NCBI GenBank assembly: GCA_039908105.1
Contig: JAMOBI010000027.1
Span: 1-64,000, forward strand
Length of the DNA stretch: 64,000 nucleotides
Origin: Magnetaquiglobus sp039908105
GTDB lineage: Bacteria > Pseudomonadota > Magnetococcia > Magnetococcales > Magnetaquicoccaceae
Direction of reading: 5' to 3'
Shown: positions 1 to 8,275 of the stretch, in pieces
Layout of the letters: each line of letters starts with the position of its first letter
How positions within the stretch are numbered: position 1 is the stretch's first letter
Translations under genes and position numbers: made by a program
Notes under the pieces: model-generated
Told to the model about the DNA's origin: nothing
Database searches by the model: none
The model's input: only the letters and a program-made list of their open reading frames with translations

Positions 1-354
1 TTTTTTTAAAAAATTACGGACTTGTGTTGGTTTCCTGATAATTCCGGTCAATTCAGCGATTTTATCTACTGCCTCATTTACAGTAGACGGAGGATATTCT
101 TGAAAGTACTCTTCAAGCGTTTCTTTATGCTCGTTAAGAATACTCTGTGGTTGATAAAATCTTAGTTCCTTTAACCGATTAATTCCTCCTTCTTGATATT
201 CTCTTAGGTAACGTATAAATGTATTTTTTGAGACTCCCATTATTCGACAAATTTCTTTATGAGAGATATTCTTGCTTTTTAAATATACTGCCTCCATTTT
301 TATTTGTACTTTCGGATGCGGGTGGTGGTAACGTTCGTATTGCAATTCTTTGAT
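1..354 (-). CDS. IS630-family transposase, N-terminal part (runs off window)
   Basis: Read on the minus strand, the frame gives a helix-turn-helix protein of the IS630 type, with segments such as SHKEICRIMGVSKNT and YFQEYPPSTVNEAVDKI, continuing past base 1. Family proteins usually begin MKELQYERYHH. Here the equivalent first codon is ATC at 354-352, so the start may be a non-ATG codon or the Met at 297. The DDE catalytic domain would lie outside the window. The DNA is much more AT-rich than the next gene, and it abuts the broken 5' end of a polymerase gene near 380-391, so this IS appears to have inserted there. Function: DNA cut-and-paste transposition. Confidence 0.8.
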   Translation of the reverse strand, partial: MKELQYERYHHPHPKVQIKMEAVYLKSKNISHKEICRIMGVSKNTFIRYLREYQEGGINRLKELRFYQPQSILNEHKETLEEYFQEYPPSTVNEAVDKIAELTGIIRKPTQVRNFLKK

Positions 355-391
355 ATCGGTTGGTTCAGAAGGTCAAACTGTGACCGCGTAA

Positions 392-1950
392 AGTATATCA
401 GGTCGAACGTTGCGAATCTGGGAAGACGAACTGATGCAGATGACCACACCACCCTTTGCCGTCGATGAAGAGACTCTGTTTGTGGCTTACTACGCCAGCG
501 CAGAATTGGGTTGTTTTCTCAGCCTGGGTTGGCCATTACCGGCGAATATTTTGGATTTGTGCGTTGAATTCCGTAACCACACCAACGGCCTGAAAACCCC
601 CTGTGGATCCGGCCTGCTGGGGGCACTGATTTATCATGGATTGGAAGCCATGGGGGCGGCGGAAAAAGAATCTATGCGTCAGCTGGCCATACGTGGTGGT
701 CCCTGGACCAATAAGGAAAAAGCCGACCTGCTAGTTTACTGTGAAGACGACGTGAAGGCGTTGGTCCACCTATTACCGGCCATGGAACCAAAGCTTGATA
801 TACCCAGGGCGCTTTTACGTGGTCGTTACATGAAAGCGGCTGCACGGATGGAATATAACGGCACACCTATAGACCTGGACTCCCGGAATACCCTTCAGAA
901 ACACTGGGATAATATTAAGGATCAACTGATCCAAAAAATTGACTCCGACTTCGGCGTTTACGAAGGGCACGGTTTTAGAACAGACAAATTTGAAGAATGG
1001 TTGGTCAAGGAGAATATAGCTTGGCCGCGCCACGTCACCGGTCGATTGGATCTGTCTAATGATACCTTTAAGAAGATGTCCCGTATCTTCCCTTGGGTAG
1101 GTCCTTTGGGGGAGCTTCGTGCATCATTATCCAAAATGCGCCTGGCGGATTTTTCTGTAGGAGCTGATAGTCGCAACCGCTGTTTGCTCTCTGTCTTTGG
1201 CTCAGAGACGGGACGCAATCAGCCAAGTAACAATAAGTTCATTTTTGGTCCCTCCGTTTGGCTGCGCGGACTGATTAAGCCAGAACCCGGAATGGGTCTG
1301 GCCTATATTGACTGGTCCCAGCAGGAGTTTGGTATCGCCGCTGCTCTGTCGGGTGACTCGCTGATGATGGATGCCTATCGCTCCGGCGATGCTTATCTTG
1401 GTTTCGCCAAACAGGCCGGGGCCGTCCCTCAGGACGCCACCAAGCAGAGCCACAAGGCCCAGCGTGATTTATTCAAGGAGTGTGCTCTGGGGGTCCAGTA
1501 CCGCATGGGAACAAATTCCCTGGCTATGCGTATCGGACAACCTGCCATTTATGCCCGGGAACTCATTCGACTCCATAAGAAGAAGTACCAGGAGTTTTGG
1601 AAGTGGTCCGAAGCAGCAATGAACTACTCAATGCTTCATAGACGGCTTTGGACGGTCTTTGGTTGGACCATCCATGTCACTTCTTGGCCTGCTGTATGGC
1701 CACTGAGGTGGGTATCCGGGTTTGCGCCCCCGTCCATGACGCCATCCTCATTGAGGCTCCATTAGCCGAATTGGATGAAACTGTGGTCACCACCCAGGAG
1801 ATCATGCGTAAGGCCAGTTTCATAGTCTTGGGAGGCTTTGAGTTACGGTCAGATGTCAAAATCGTCCGCCATCCCGATCGTTTCATGGATGAGCGCGGCG
1901 TCAAGATGTGGGACACCGTTTGGGGGTTGATCAACGAGGGTGGGTCGTAA
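392..1950 (+). pseudogene. Family A (PolI-like) DNA polymerase, truncated and internally deleted
   Basis: The reading frame opens right after a stop at 389-391, next to the IS630 fragment, so the 3'-5' exonuclease-like N-terminus is cut. Polymerase motif A is visible (DWSQQEF, about base 1310), followed by an O-helix-like segment ending GVQYRMG. After FGWTIHV (about base 1675) the frame shifts; the second frame (1648-1950) continues with LACCMATEVGIRVCAPVHDAILIE, which contains motif C (VHD). The roughly 25 residues normally between these segments are missing, so a deletion plus frameshift has occurred. This type of polymerase is common on phages and integrative elements. It should be inactive here. 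Confidence 0.85.
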
Positions 1951-1977
1951 GTGAGCTGTTGCGTGGACGTACAGGGA

Positions 1978-2020
1978 GGTGTGCGTCCATACAACAAAAC
2001 CTGTAACACCGACGCACACC
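1978..2020 (+). other. Conserved hairpin element, copy 1
   Basis: A perfect 10-bp inverted repeat (GGTGTGCGTC at 1978-1987, GACGCACACC at 2011-2020) encloses a 23-nt loop that contains ACCTGTAACAC. A second copy at 11470-11508 has a paired change in the stem (T:A here, C:G there) and a closely related loop. It lies between the polymerase remnant and a winged-helix gene. It may be an RNA leader, an origin hairpin or a protein site; the sequence does not say which. Confidence 0.6.
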
Positions 2021-2079
2021 CGTCCCATCTTATTATCTTATAGATTTCTCTTTCTTAAATTTTATAGGGGGTATTGATC

Positions 2080-2520
2080 ATGGGATTTGATATGAGCGAG
2101 CTAAGGCTGGAGAGACTTTCCATTAGTCAGGTTGTTGGTCAGAAATCACCGCCAAGACTGTCACCAACACCAAAGCAAAGGATGAGTGTTCCGTTCTTGA
2201 AGGGTCCAATTCCCTGGGATTGGCTATGTCGTGCAAGTCAGCTTACCGGCAGCGCAATTAATATATCTTTGGCGATTTGGTATTTATCCGGACTCCAGAA
2301 AGCGCAAACGGTGATCATGACCAGTACCATTCTGAGTCAACTTGGGATCCTGCGCCATACCGGGTACAGGGCCTTGGCGCAGCTGGAATCAGCGGGGTTG
2401 GTAGCCGTTCAAAGAAAGCCGGGTCGATCACCACGGGTCACTATAATCACCAGTCCACGGGGGCAGCAAGGCTTCTTTGAGGAGGAGATGGAGGCTAAAG
2501 AGACCAAGACGATACATTAG
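2080..2520 (+). CDS. Winged-helix/HTH DNA-binding protein of integrative elements
   Basis: 146 residues from ATG 2080, preceded by AGGGGGTA; a TTG at 2074 in the same frame is less likely. The middle has the conserved stretch FLKGPIPWDWLCRASQLTG, and residues about 85-130 form a predicted helix-turn-helix plus wing (LSQLGILRHTGYRALAQLES, then GLVAVQRKPGRSPRVTII). Proteins of this shape are known from plasmids and integrated elements, where they probably act as regulators or replication accessory proteins; no exact role is established. It follows the hairpin at 1978-2020. A 9-bp inverted repeat (2528-2536/2585-2593) just downstream may terminate it. Confidence 0.6.
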   Translation: MGFDMSELRLERLSISQVVGQKSPPRLSPTPKQRMSVPFLKGPIPWDWLCRASQLTGSAINISLAIWYLSGLQKAQTVIMTSTILSQLGILRHTGYRALAQLESAGLVAVQRKPGRSPRVTIITSPRGQQGFFEEEMEAKETKTIH

Positions 2521-2527
2521 GCGCCGC

Positions 2528-2593
2528 GCCAGGAGGTGGTGCATGTACATCAGGACCAAGGGGTACCCCACCTCCCGTGTGCTCCCTCCTGGC
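2528..2593 (+). terminator. Inverted repeat after the winged-helix gene
   Basis: GCCAGGAGG (2528-2536) pairs perfectly with CCTCCTGGC (2585-2593). Inside it GGAGGTGG and CCACCTCC can also pair, and GGGGTACCCC is palindromic. It begins 8 bp past the stop codon and is followed by a weak TCTTAAAA tract, so a terminator or structured 3' UTR is plausible. Confidence 0.4.
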
Positions 2594-2609
2594 TCTTAAA
2601 AGCCAATGT

Positions 2610-2790
2610 GTCAGAGAGCTTCTCCATGGGGCTTCGGAGCGCGTGGGGTATAGGGTCGGCACATCTATAGCCAATATCCTACTAGAACACAAGGAAATGG
2701 CCTTCCGTGGCTAGGATGATACATCGGAAGATTTCAACATCAATCATCGGGTGAAGTGGAGGTGTGAAAATGGTCAAAATGGATGGTTAG
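2610..2790 (+). promoter_or_regulatory. Conserved leader region upstream of xis-int, copy 1
   Basis: This stretch aligns with 16573-16751, in the same position upstream of the second excisionase/integrase pair. Shared blocks include GGGGCTTCGGAGCGCGTGGG and a CTTCCG...CGGAAG hairpin (2702-2707/2725-2730). Both copies end with a GGAGGTG ribosome-binding-like motif and a six-codon frame (here MVKMDG, 2770-2790, then TAG). It may be a leader for the integration genes. From 2791 to 2953 I see no further gene. Confidence 0.45.
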
Positions 2791-2953
2791 GCGCGTTCTC
2801 GGGTGTTCAGTGGGGCCTGGGTACTAAAAACGCGCGCTGTAATGACCCATTGAGTTCTGGAATACACCAGAACTGGATGTGCATCTCAATCCCGGAATTT
2901 TACGGGAAAGACGCTGAAATTATTAACATTTACGCATTACCGGTGACATTGCT

Positions 2954-3298
2954 ATGGATAACCTACGCCTCCTCTCCACCCAGGAAGTGGCCGCCACGAT
3001 TGGCACTTCAGTTCGCCATGTATACGACCTGATCCATACTCATGGGCTCCCGATGATCAAGATCGGGGCACGCCGAATGATGATCATGGAGTCCGATTTA
3101 CAGGCGTGGTTGGCAGAAAGGCGTCATGTATGCTACAATATAGGTTATGCAACGAGGCCGGTGGCGAGAAAGGAGGATAGACCATGCCATATCGGCGCAA
3201 GGATTCAGACGTCTGGTGGACATCTTACACCGACGCAAGCGGCAAAAGAATTAGGAGATCTACTGAAACGTCCAGCAAAAGGGAAGCCGACGCATTAG
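2954..3298 (+). CDS. Excisionase-like HTH protein (element 1)
   Basis: 114 residues starting at ATG 2954. Residues about 5-60 (LLSTQEVAATIGTSVRHVYD ... GLPMIKIGARRMMIMESDLQAWL) are a MerR-like/excisionase helix-turn-helix domain of the type that directs integrase toward excision. The last 115 nt overlap the integrase out of frame; the same length of overlap occurs in element 2, although the C-terminal residues differ. Translation of the integrase is therefore probably coupled to this gene. Confidence 0.75.
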   Translation: MDNLRLLSTQEVAATIGTSVRHVYDLIHTHGLPMIKIGARRMMIMESDLQAWLAERRHVCYNIGYATRPVARKEDRPCHIGARIQTSGGHLTPTQAAKELGDLLKRPAKGKPTH

Positions 3299-4236
3299 AG
3301 GCCAAATGGAAGCTGGAGGTGTTCCAACAGAAACAATGGGATAAAGAGCCGGAACGGACTTTCGATGAGCTGATGCTCGCGTATCTAAAGGCGACCTCGG
3401 AGACCAAGCGAAGTGCCTGGATTGATAAAATCCACACAAAGCACCTGTACGAGGTTTTCATGGGGAGGGAAATGTCAACCTTCGGGGCCAAGGATATCAG
3501 GATGTACATCGAGCACCGACAGGAGGACGGGGTGAAACCAGCCACGATCAATCGTGAACTGACCCTGCTCTCCTCGGCCATCAACTTTGCTCGCCGTGAG
3601 CTGGAGTGGGAGATCCCCAATCCAGTCCCAGGGAGGAAGCTCCGTGAACCGGAGGGGCGCATTCGATGGATCACACGGGAGGAGGCACAGAAATTGATCA
3701 AGGCGGCGGAAATGGAAAGCCAATCACCACATCTTGTTGATTTTATTCACCTAGCTCTCAATACCGGATGTCGCCGGGGTGAGCTGTTGGGGCTGGAATG
3801 GAGTCGGGTGGATTTCCAGGCCAAGTTGATCTATCTGGAGGCTCAACACACCAAGAGCCAGAAGAGGCGTTCGGTGCCACTGAACCAGGCGGCCTTCAAG
3901 GCGCTCACCCACAGGCAAGAGTTCCGGTCAATGCACTGCCCGGATTCACCCTGGGTGTTCGCCCATCCGAATGGTCAGAGGCTCTTGTCGATCCGAACCG
4001 GCTTTGAAACCGCCTGTAAGCGAGCGGGATTGTTGGATTTTCACGTCCATGACATGCGGCACACCTGCGCAGCCTGGTTGGTGACAGCAGGGGTGCCGTT
4101 GCCCGAAGTGCGTGACCTGCTTGGTCACAGTACAGTGAGGATGACCGAACGCTATGCCCACCTGGCCCCCGAGAACATTCGGGCGGCAGTGGCGGTCTTG
4201 GATCGTGGTCACGCTTCGGTCACGTTGGCTGGCTGA
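3184..4236 (+). CDS. Tyrosine recombinase/integrase (element 1)
   Basis: 350 residues. The N-terminal 60 residues form an arm-type DNA-binding region and the middle a SAM-like core-binding domain. The catalytic domain shows Arg I in NTGCRRGELLGLEW, the H-x-x-R box in HDMRHTCAAWL, the later His in LLGHSTVRM and the Tyr nucleophile in TERYAHL, so it looks intact. The start ATG is preceded by GAAAGGAGGATAG. It is nearly identical to the integrase at 17130-18182 from about residue 45 onward and more diverged before that. It ends 61 bp before a tRNA-Val 3'-end copy, so it presumably integrates at tRNA-Val. Confidence 0.95.
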   Translation: MPYRRKDSDVWWTSYTDASGKRIRRSTETSSKREADALEAKWKLEVFQQKQWDKEPERTFDELMLAYLKATSETKRSAWIDKIHTKHLYEVFMGREMSTFGAKDIRMYIEHRQEDGVKPATINRELTLLSSAINFARRELEWEIPNPVPGRKLREPEGRIRWITREEAQKLIKAAEMESQSPHLVDFIHLALNTGCRRGELLGLEWSRVDFQAKLIYLEAQHTKSQKRRSVPLNQAAFKALTHRQEFRSMHCPDSPWVFAHPNGQRLLSIRTGFETACKRAGLLDFHVHDMRHTCAAWLVTAGVPLPEVRDLLGHSTVRMTERYAHLAPENIRAAVAVLDRGHASVTLAG

Positions 4237-4243
4237 AAACGAA

Positions 4244-4279
4244 ACGGGCGGTTGACTGGAAACCCCGTCAACCGCCCGT
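4244..4279 (+). terminator. Perfect inverted repeat after integrase 1
   Basis: ACGGGCGGTTGAC (4244-4256) pairs perfectly with GTCAACCGCCCGT (4267-4279) around a 10-nt loop. The same structure follows integrase 2. No T-run follows, so it may be a terminator or an integration-host protein site. The arm resembles the 5' end of the tRNA-Val gene. Confidence 0.6.
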
Positions 4280-4297
4280 CGTATAAGGCTTTTCAAA

Positions 4298-4350
4298 TGG
4301 TGGGCAGTATAGGATTTGAACCTATGACCCCTACCGTGTCAAGGTAGTGC
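4298..4350 (-). repeat. att repeat: 53-bp copy of the tRNA-Val 3' part
   Basis: These 53 bp are identical to 28738-28790, the 3' portion of the tRNA-Val(GAC) gene including CCA and the anticodon arm; the D-arm and 5' acceptor strand are absent. It marks the junction between element 1 and element 2. Confidence 0.9.
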
Positions 4351-5013
4351 GTACAAACATAATTCTATATCAAAATCAAACAGCTACGCCGCCTCTGGCC
4401 CATTGCATACGTGACCAGATATGATTGGAGTGAATTTTTGGAGACAGTATTCGGTCACGTCTCGGTCACATCCAGAGAAGGACCCTGTGATACAATCCTA
4501 CTTTCCTTGAAAACTTGGTCCAAACCGATCCCGTCGAGCTGGCGCACCGTCGATTACCCGTGACTGGATACCCGGATGTAGCCGGTGTGGGATATGCAAT
4601 CCTCCTCCCTGTTTGTTGGCATCAAGTTGACAAATAAGACTTTTATTATTCATTGTCAAGAAATACAGAATCGTAGTTAACTTGACACGCAAACATGCGG
4701 GGGTGTGTAGTATGATAAAAGCGTAAATCTTGTAGGCAAGATTTACATGGGTCGAGGGAGGGATGGCACTGGGCTCCGACTGTTGATGACAGCGCAGGAG
4801 CGTGGGCAGAATCATCTGCTCTCGAGATGGAGTTGCGCGAGGCAAACGCGGACCCATTCACCCGGCATGAGGTGCGAAAAACGCGCGCCGAACCGATCCT
4901 CGATGCGGGCGGACTAGTGGGCCAACAAAGCTGAATTGATAGGATGGAATGGGCTGATTTACCTTAGAGCGCCGGGCCATGCAAGCTGTCAGATTAGCAT
5001 GGTTGGTCCACTA
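4351..5013. other. Left end of element 2, no confident gene
   Basis: No supported coding region. A perfect 10-bp palindrome with a 4-nt loop lies at 4723-4746 (GTAAATCTTG TAGG CAAGATTTAC). A TTGACA motif at 4682-4687 lies just upstream, but a good -10 at normal spacing is not clear. The right part leads into an IS66 remnant. Confidence 0.4.
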
Positions 5014-5355
5014 GGCCATTTTGACCGTACCGCCGAAAAGCATTCTGGCGGAGCCTTGGGGTATTTGATCACGCAATGGCCCCGGCTGATTCGTTACCTG
5101 GACGACGGTCGCCTGGAGATCGACAACAATCGTGTCAAAAACGCGATCCGGCCCCTTGTCGTGGGAAGGAAGGGGTGGCTGTTTTCCAATTCCGTGCGGG
5201 GTGCCAAAGCCCCGGCCAACCTGTACAGCCTGATCGAGACCGCCAAAGCCAACGGTCTGGAACCGTTCGCCTACCTGCGGCACCTGTTCGAGCAACTGCC
5301 CACCGCAGCAACTGCGGATGACTTTGAAAGCCTTCTGCCCTGGAAGGTGGACTAG
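5014..5355 (+). pseudogene. IS66-family transposase, C-terminal remnant
   Basis: About 113 residues match the end of the IS66 TnpC transposase: GHFDRTAEKHSGGALGYL, LDDGRLEIDNNRVKNAIRPL (the ExxNNxxE-like catalytic end region), VVGRKGWLFSNSVRGA, then the C-terminal LPTAATADDFESLLPW. The whole N-terminal two-thirds and the partner genes tnpA and tnpB are absent, so this is a dead fragment. It lies beside the restriction operon, as IS remnants often do in defence islands. Confidence 0.85.
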
Positions 5356-5423
5356 GCCGCTTTGTCAATGCCCTGACAGAACGCCGTTTATTGCCCGTTT
5401 ACAAGTGAAGTCGGCAAAGCTTC

Positions 5424-6773
5424 TTACACTGGAAATGGAAACAGACTCAGTTGATTTTCAGGCGCCCTCATCTTCTTTGATCGTGGTGCCTTTAGGCCAA
5501 TCAGGGCATCGACTTCCTGATGAGCATCCACGAGCACCTGATAGTACTCGTCTGCAGGATCCGCTTCCAATCCGATATCAGCGAACACCGCGCGCCGAAT
5601 TGCACGGCCAATTCGTTCTGCCAAGAGTGGCGGGACGGCGTTTCCGATCTGCTTCCGGATCTCACTAACACTACCTGTAAAAATGTATGAATCGGGGAAC
5701 GATTGAAGGCGTGCTGCCTCACGTAAGCTAAGTGTCCGGTTCTGGTTCGGATGGATGTACGCCCCAGTCGTAGAGTCGTTGAACTTCGTGTTTATCGTGT
5801 AAGCTGGCAAATCGCTCGAAAGGCGTCGCAGCAACGTCGTTGCGTCGTAAGGCCGAATCTTCGCAAATCGGCCGATCTTGAGTTCAGAGGGAAGCGCCGT
5901 CCAATTCTGTCCAGGCTTGAGGTATTCCATAGCACGGCGCTCAAACTCAGTCGGCTGGAATGCGTAATGCAGGGTCACCTTGCGAGCACGCCCGCGTAGC
6001 ATCCTTTGATATTCGGATCTGGCCTGGCCAGTGTAACTAACAACTCTATCATCTTCCCCTCCAGGCATTATCGGCGGTAAGTCACCGCACGCATCCTCAA
6101 ACGAGACATGGGGAGACAGCCTCATGTCCGTTGACTTGTTTCCGATCCGCGAAAGGTGCTCAAACGGCAGGGCAAAGTCCTTCCACAAGTTCGGATTCCC
6201 ATTTGTGGGTACGGGAAAGGGAATTTTGGCTCCCGTCCGATTCCCCACGAAAAAAAGGCGCCGTCGAAGTTGGGGAACGCCGAAGTCGGCGGCAAGCAGG
6301 ATAATTGGGGCTACGTGATACCCCACAATCCGGAACTGCTTGATCACTTCTTTCGCGACGAGGCCGCGGTTGAAAAGAAGCAATCCAGGAACGTTCTCCA
6401 TTACGACCCATTCGGGCTGGAGTACGTCCACGAATCTGACAAAATCTAGAAAGAGCGAGTTCCGCTCATCTTCAAGTTGTCGTCCTGTGCTTCTACTTAG
6501 CCCTCCGCTAGTACTGAACCCCTGACATGATGGGCCTCCAAGAACTAGGTGTGGACGGCTAGCAAGCCGACTCAAAAACTCACTCGCATCAACTGTTTGG
6601 ATATCGCGGGTTTCGACATAAGCGTTGGGATGGTTCACTTGAAGAGATTTTGCGGCTGGCTCCCAGTGCTCCACGCCGCCTATCAGTCGATATCCAGCGC
6701 GACTAAAGCCGGCTGAGAGCCCACCAGCCCCCGAAAACAGATCCACCATGGTTGGCGCTGTTGGAAAGATCAT
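5424..6773 (-). CDS. C5-cytosine DNA methyltransferase
   Basis: 449 residues with the motifs of DNA (cytosine-5) methyltransferases: motif I VDLFSGAGGLSAGFSRAGY (residues about 10-28, SAM binding), motif IV GGPSCQGFSTSGG with the catalytic Cys at about 83 (Ser replaces the usual second Pro), motif VI MENVPG, motif VIII QLRRRLFFVG and motif X QIGNAVPPLLAERIG. It is the last gene of a three-gene minus-strand operon, overlapping the nuclease gene by 4 bp. The presumed role is to protect host sites from the upstream nuclease/ATPase pair. Confidence 0.93.
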   Translation of the reverse strand: MIFPTAPTMVDLFSGAGGLSAGFSRAGYRLIGGVEHWEPAAKSLQVNHPNAYVETRDIQTVDASEFLSRLASRPHLVLGGPSCQGFSTSGGLSRSTGRQLEDERNSLFLDFVRFVDVLQPEWVVMENVPGLLLFNRGLVAKEVIKQFRIVGYHVAPIILLAADFGVPQLRRRLFFVGNRTGAKIPFPVPTNGNPNLWKDFALPFEHLSRIGNKSTDMRLSPHVSFEDACGDLPPIMPGGEDDRVVSYTGQARSEYQRMLRGRARKVTLHYAFQPTEFERRAMEYLKPGQNWTALPSELKIGRFAKIRPYDATTLLRRLSSDLPAYTINTKFNDSTTGAYIHPNQNRTLSLREAARLQSFPDSYIFTGSVSEIRKQIGNAVPPLLAERIGRAIRRAVFADIGLEADPADEYYQVLVDAHQEVDALIGLKAPRSKKMRAPENQLSLFPFPV

Positions 6774-8275
6774 TGGAATTGCTGTCCCTTGAGCGCAAGG
6801 TTGTCATTCCACATCATCTCAATCTGTTCGGCCAATAATGCAAAGTCTTGACTATGAACATCTGGCGAAAGTGCGATCCCTTTGATCGTGAATCCTCGTG
6901 CGGATACGTCTTCCGAAATTGTGTCACCCTCGGTTGCCGGAACTGCAATGATAGCCTTTGGCAGTTCAAATTCATGCATATAAGCCTGCATGTCCTTTAC
7001 GCCCGAGGCAGGCAGCAGTCCGGAGGCGTCACGCCTAAACTTTGCGTCCAAAAGAATGGTTCTCCGCTTCTTTGTATCAACAATCACCAAGTCTGGCTGA
7101 TAATCAGCCGGCTTCGCTGTGCCATCGCGCCAACCCCGAAGTATATGCTCCGACGTGTCCACCCACGCGATAAGGTCTCCAAACCTGCATCCTTCTGCGG
7201 TATGAGAGTGCCGCATTGCTTCTGACAGTCTATCGAGTGGAAGTCCTAACGCTAACAGACACTTTGCGATCACGAACTCTTGGAACACGAGTTCAGGGGG
7301 AGCGAGCAAGAAAGGTATAGTACCGCCAGGCATGGGGCCGTGCAGGGTCATTCGCTTCACGCTATCCCGGAATTCTAAGGCTAGTCTTGAAAGGGCAAGG
7401 GAGCGGGGCGGGTGCGTTCCCGATTCCAGGTAACTCCACGCCTCTGATATCGTCATTTGTGTAGGGATATCCATGGTACGGAGGCGCCTAGCAGCGCCGG
7501 CGAGAAGAACGCCAGCCATCCCACCCACAGGACCACGAGAAACAGTGGAAGCAAGTGAAAAGAGGGCAGTACTCGCTGCACCCGTGTACATGTTCGTGCC
7601 CTGACTCTCACGCCGGATGGCGCGGAGGGGACGCACGACATGCGATTCAAGGTTTAACGTACCGGCACTCGCGACTGACGTTGGTTCATACCAGTCCGGG
7701 TTTGCCTTCCATGCGCGAAGAGTGTTCAGGGCATCGATTCCGGATTCGCCGCCCCAGCCACGTTCGTGGCGCGAAACATCCGCCTTTACGAACCCGGAGT
7801 GCCTAACCAGCGTGACTGCCCGATTGATAAACCGAAAAGCGAACTCCTCTGGACGTGGCACCCGCCCGAGATCAATCTCGCCACCAGCGACTGAGCACAA
7901 CCCGGGGTCAGGAATACCGAGCAAGCGGCAGTAGCTGTTCAGGTACTGATGATAAATGTAGATCGGGCACTTGGGGGGAGAGAGCTGAATGCAAAGAACA
8001 GTTACACCTGAATCTCTAAGCAAGACGGCGAATTCTTCGCCGGTGTCGCTCATCTCAACGTTGAAAAGGAGGGCACCTGTAACGCTCTCCATGCGCGACG
8101 TGCGGAAGGCGCCTGCAAATCGTGTTCGCGGTGAGTCCGAATAGACAAGCCACTGTCCACAGACCTGGTCCACAGAACTGGCCTGCACGACCACAAACTC
8201 TTGGCCGGCGGACACCCTATGCAACTTGTTGTTTGGCGCTCGGAGGAGCAGATCGTGCGACGCGGCGGCAGTCAT
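6770..8275 (-). CDS. PD-(D/E)XK nuclease partner of the McrB-like ATPase
   Basis: 501 residues. The C-terminus carries a PD-(D/E)XK signature: QPDLVIVD (PD at about 394-395), then TILLDAKFR (D410, K412), followed by a Gln in VKDMQAYMHEFEL. The N-terminal 300 residues have no domain I can name; the segment PPELVFQEFVIAKCLLALGL preceding the nuclease resembles McrC/DUF2357-type proteins. Overlaps with both neighbours (4 bp each) imply translational coupling. Together with the McrB-like gene it probably forms an NTP-driven nuclease comparable to McrBC or LlaJI. The substrate is unknown. Confidence 0.75.
   Translation of the reverse strand: MTAAASHDLLLRAPNNKLHRVSAGQEFVVVQASSVDQVCGQWLVYSDSPRTRFAGAFRTSRMESVTGALLFNVEMSDTGEEFAVLLRDSGVTVLCIQLSPPKCPIYIYHQYLNSYCRLLGIPDPGLCSVAGGEIDLGRVPRPEEFAFRFINRAVTLVRHSGFVKADVSRHERGWGGESGIDALNTLRAWKANPDWYEPTSVASAGTLNLESHVVRPLRAIRRESQGTNMYTGAASTALFSLASTVSRGPVGGMAGVLLAGAARRLRTMDIPTQMTISEAWSYLESGTHPPRSLALSRLALEFRDSVKRMTLHGPMPGGTIPFLLAPPELVFQEFVIAKCLLALGLPLDRLSEAMRHSHTAEGCRFGDLIAWVDTSEHILRGWRDGTAKPADYQPDLVIVDTKKRRTILLDAKFRRDASGLLPASGVKDMQAYMHEFELPKAIIAVPATEGDTISEDVSARGFTIKGIALSPDVHSQDFALLAEQIEMMWNDNLALKGQQFQ

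Noticed and set aside
4498..4857. Minus-strand frame of 119 codons
   Set aside because: No ribosome site, domain or plausible composition; it spans a palindrome in spacer DNA.
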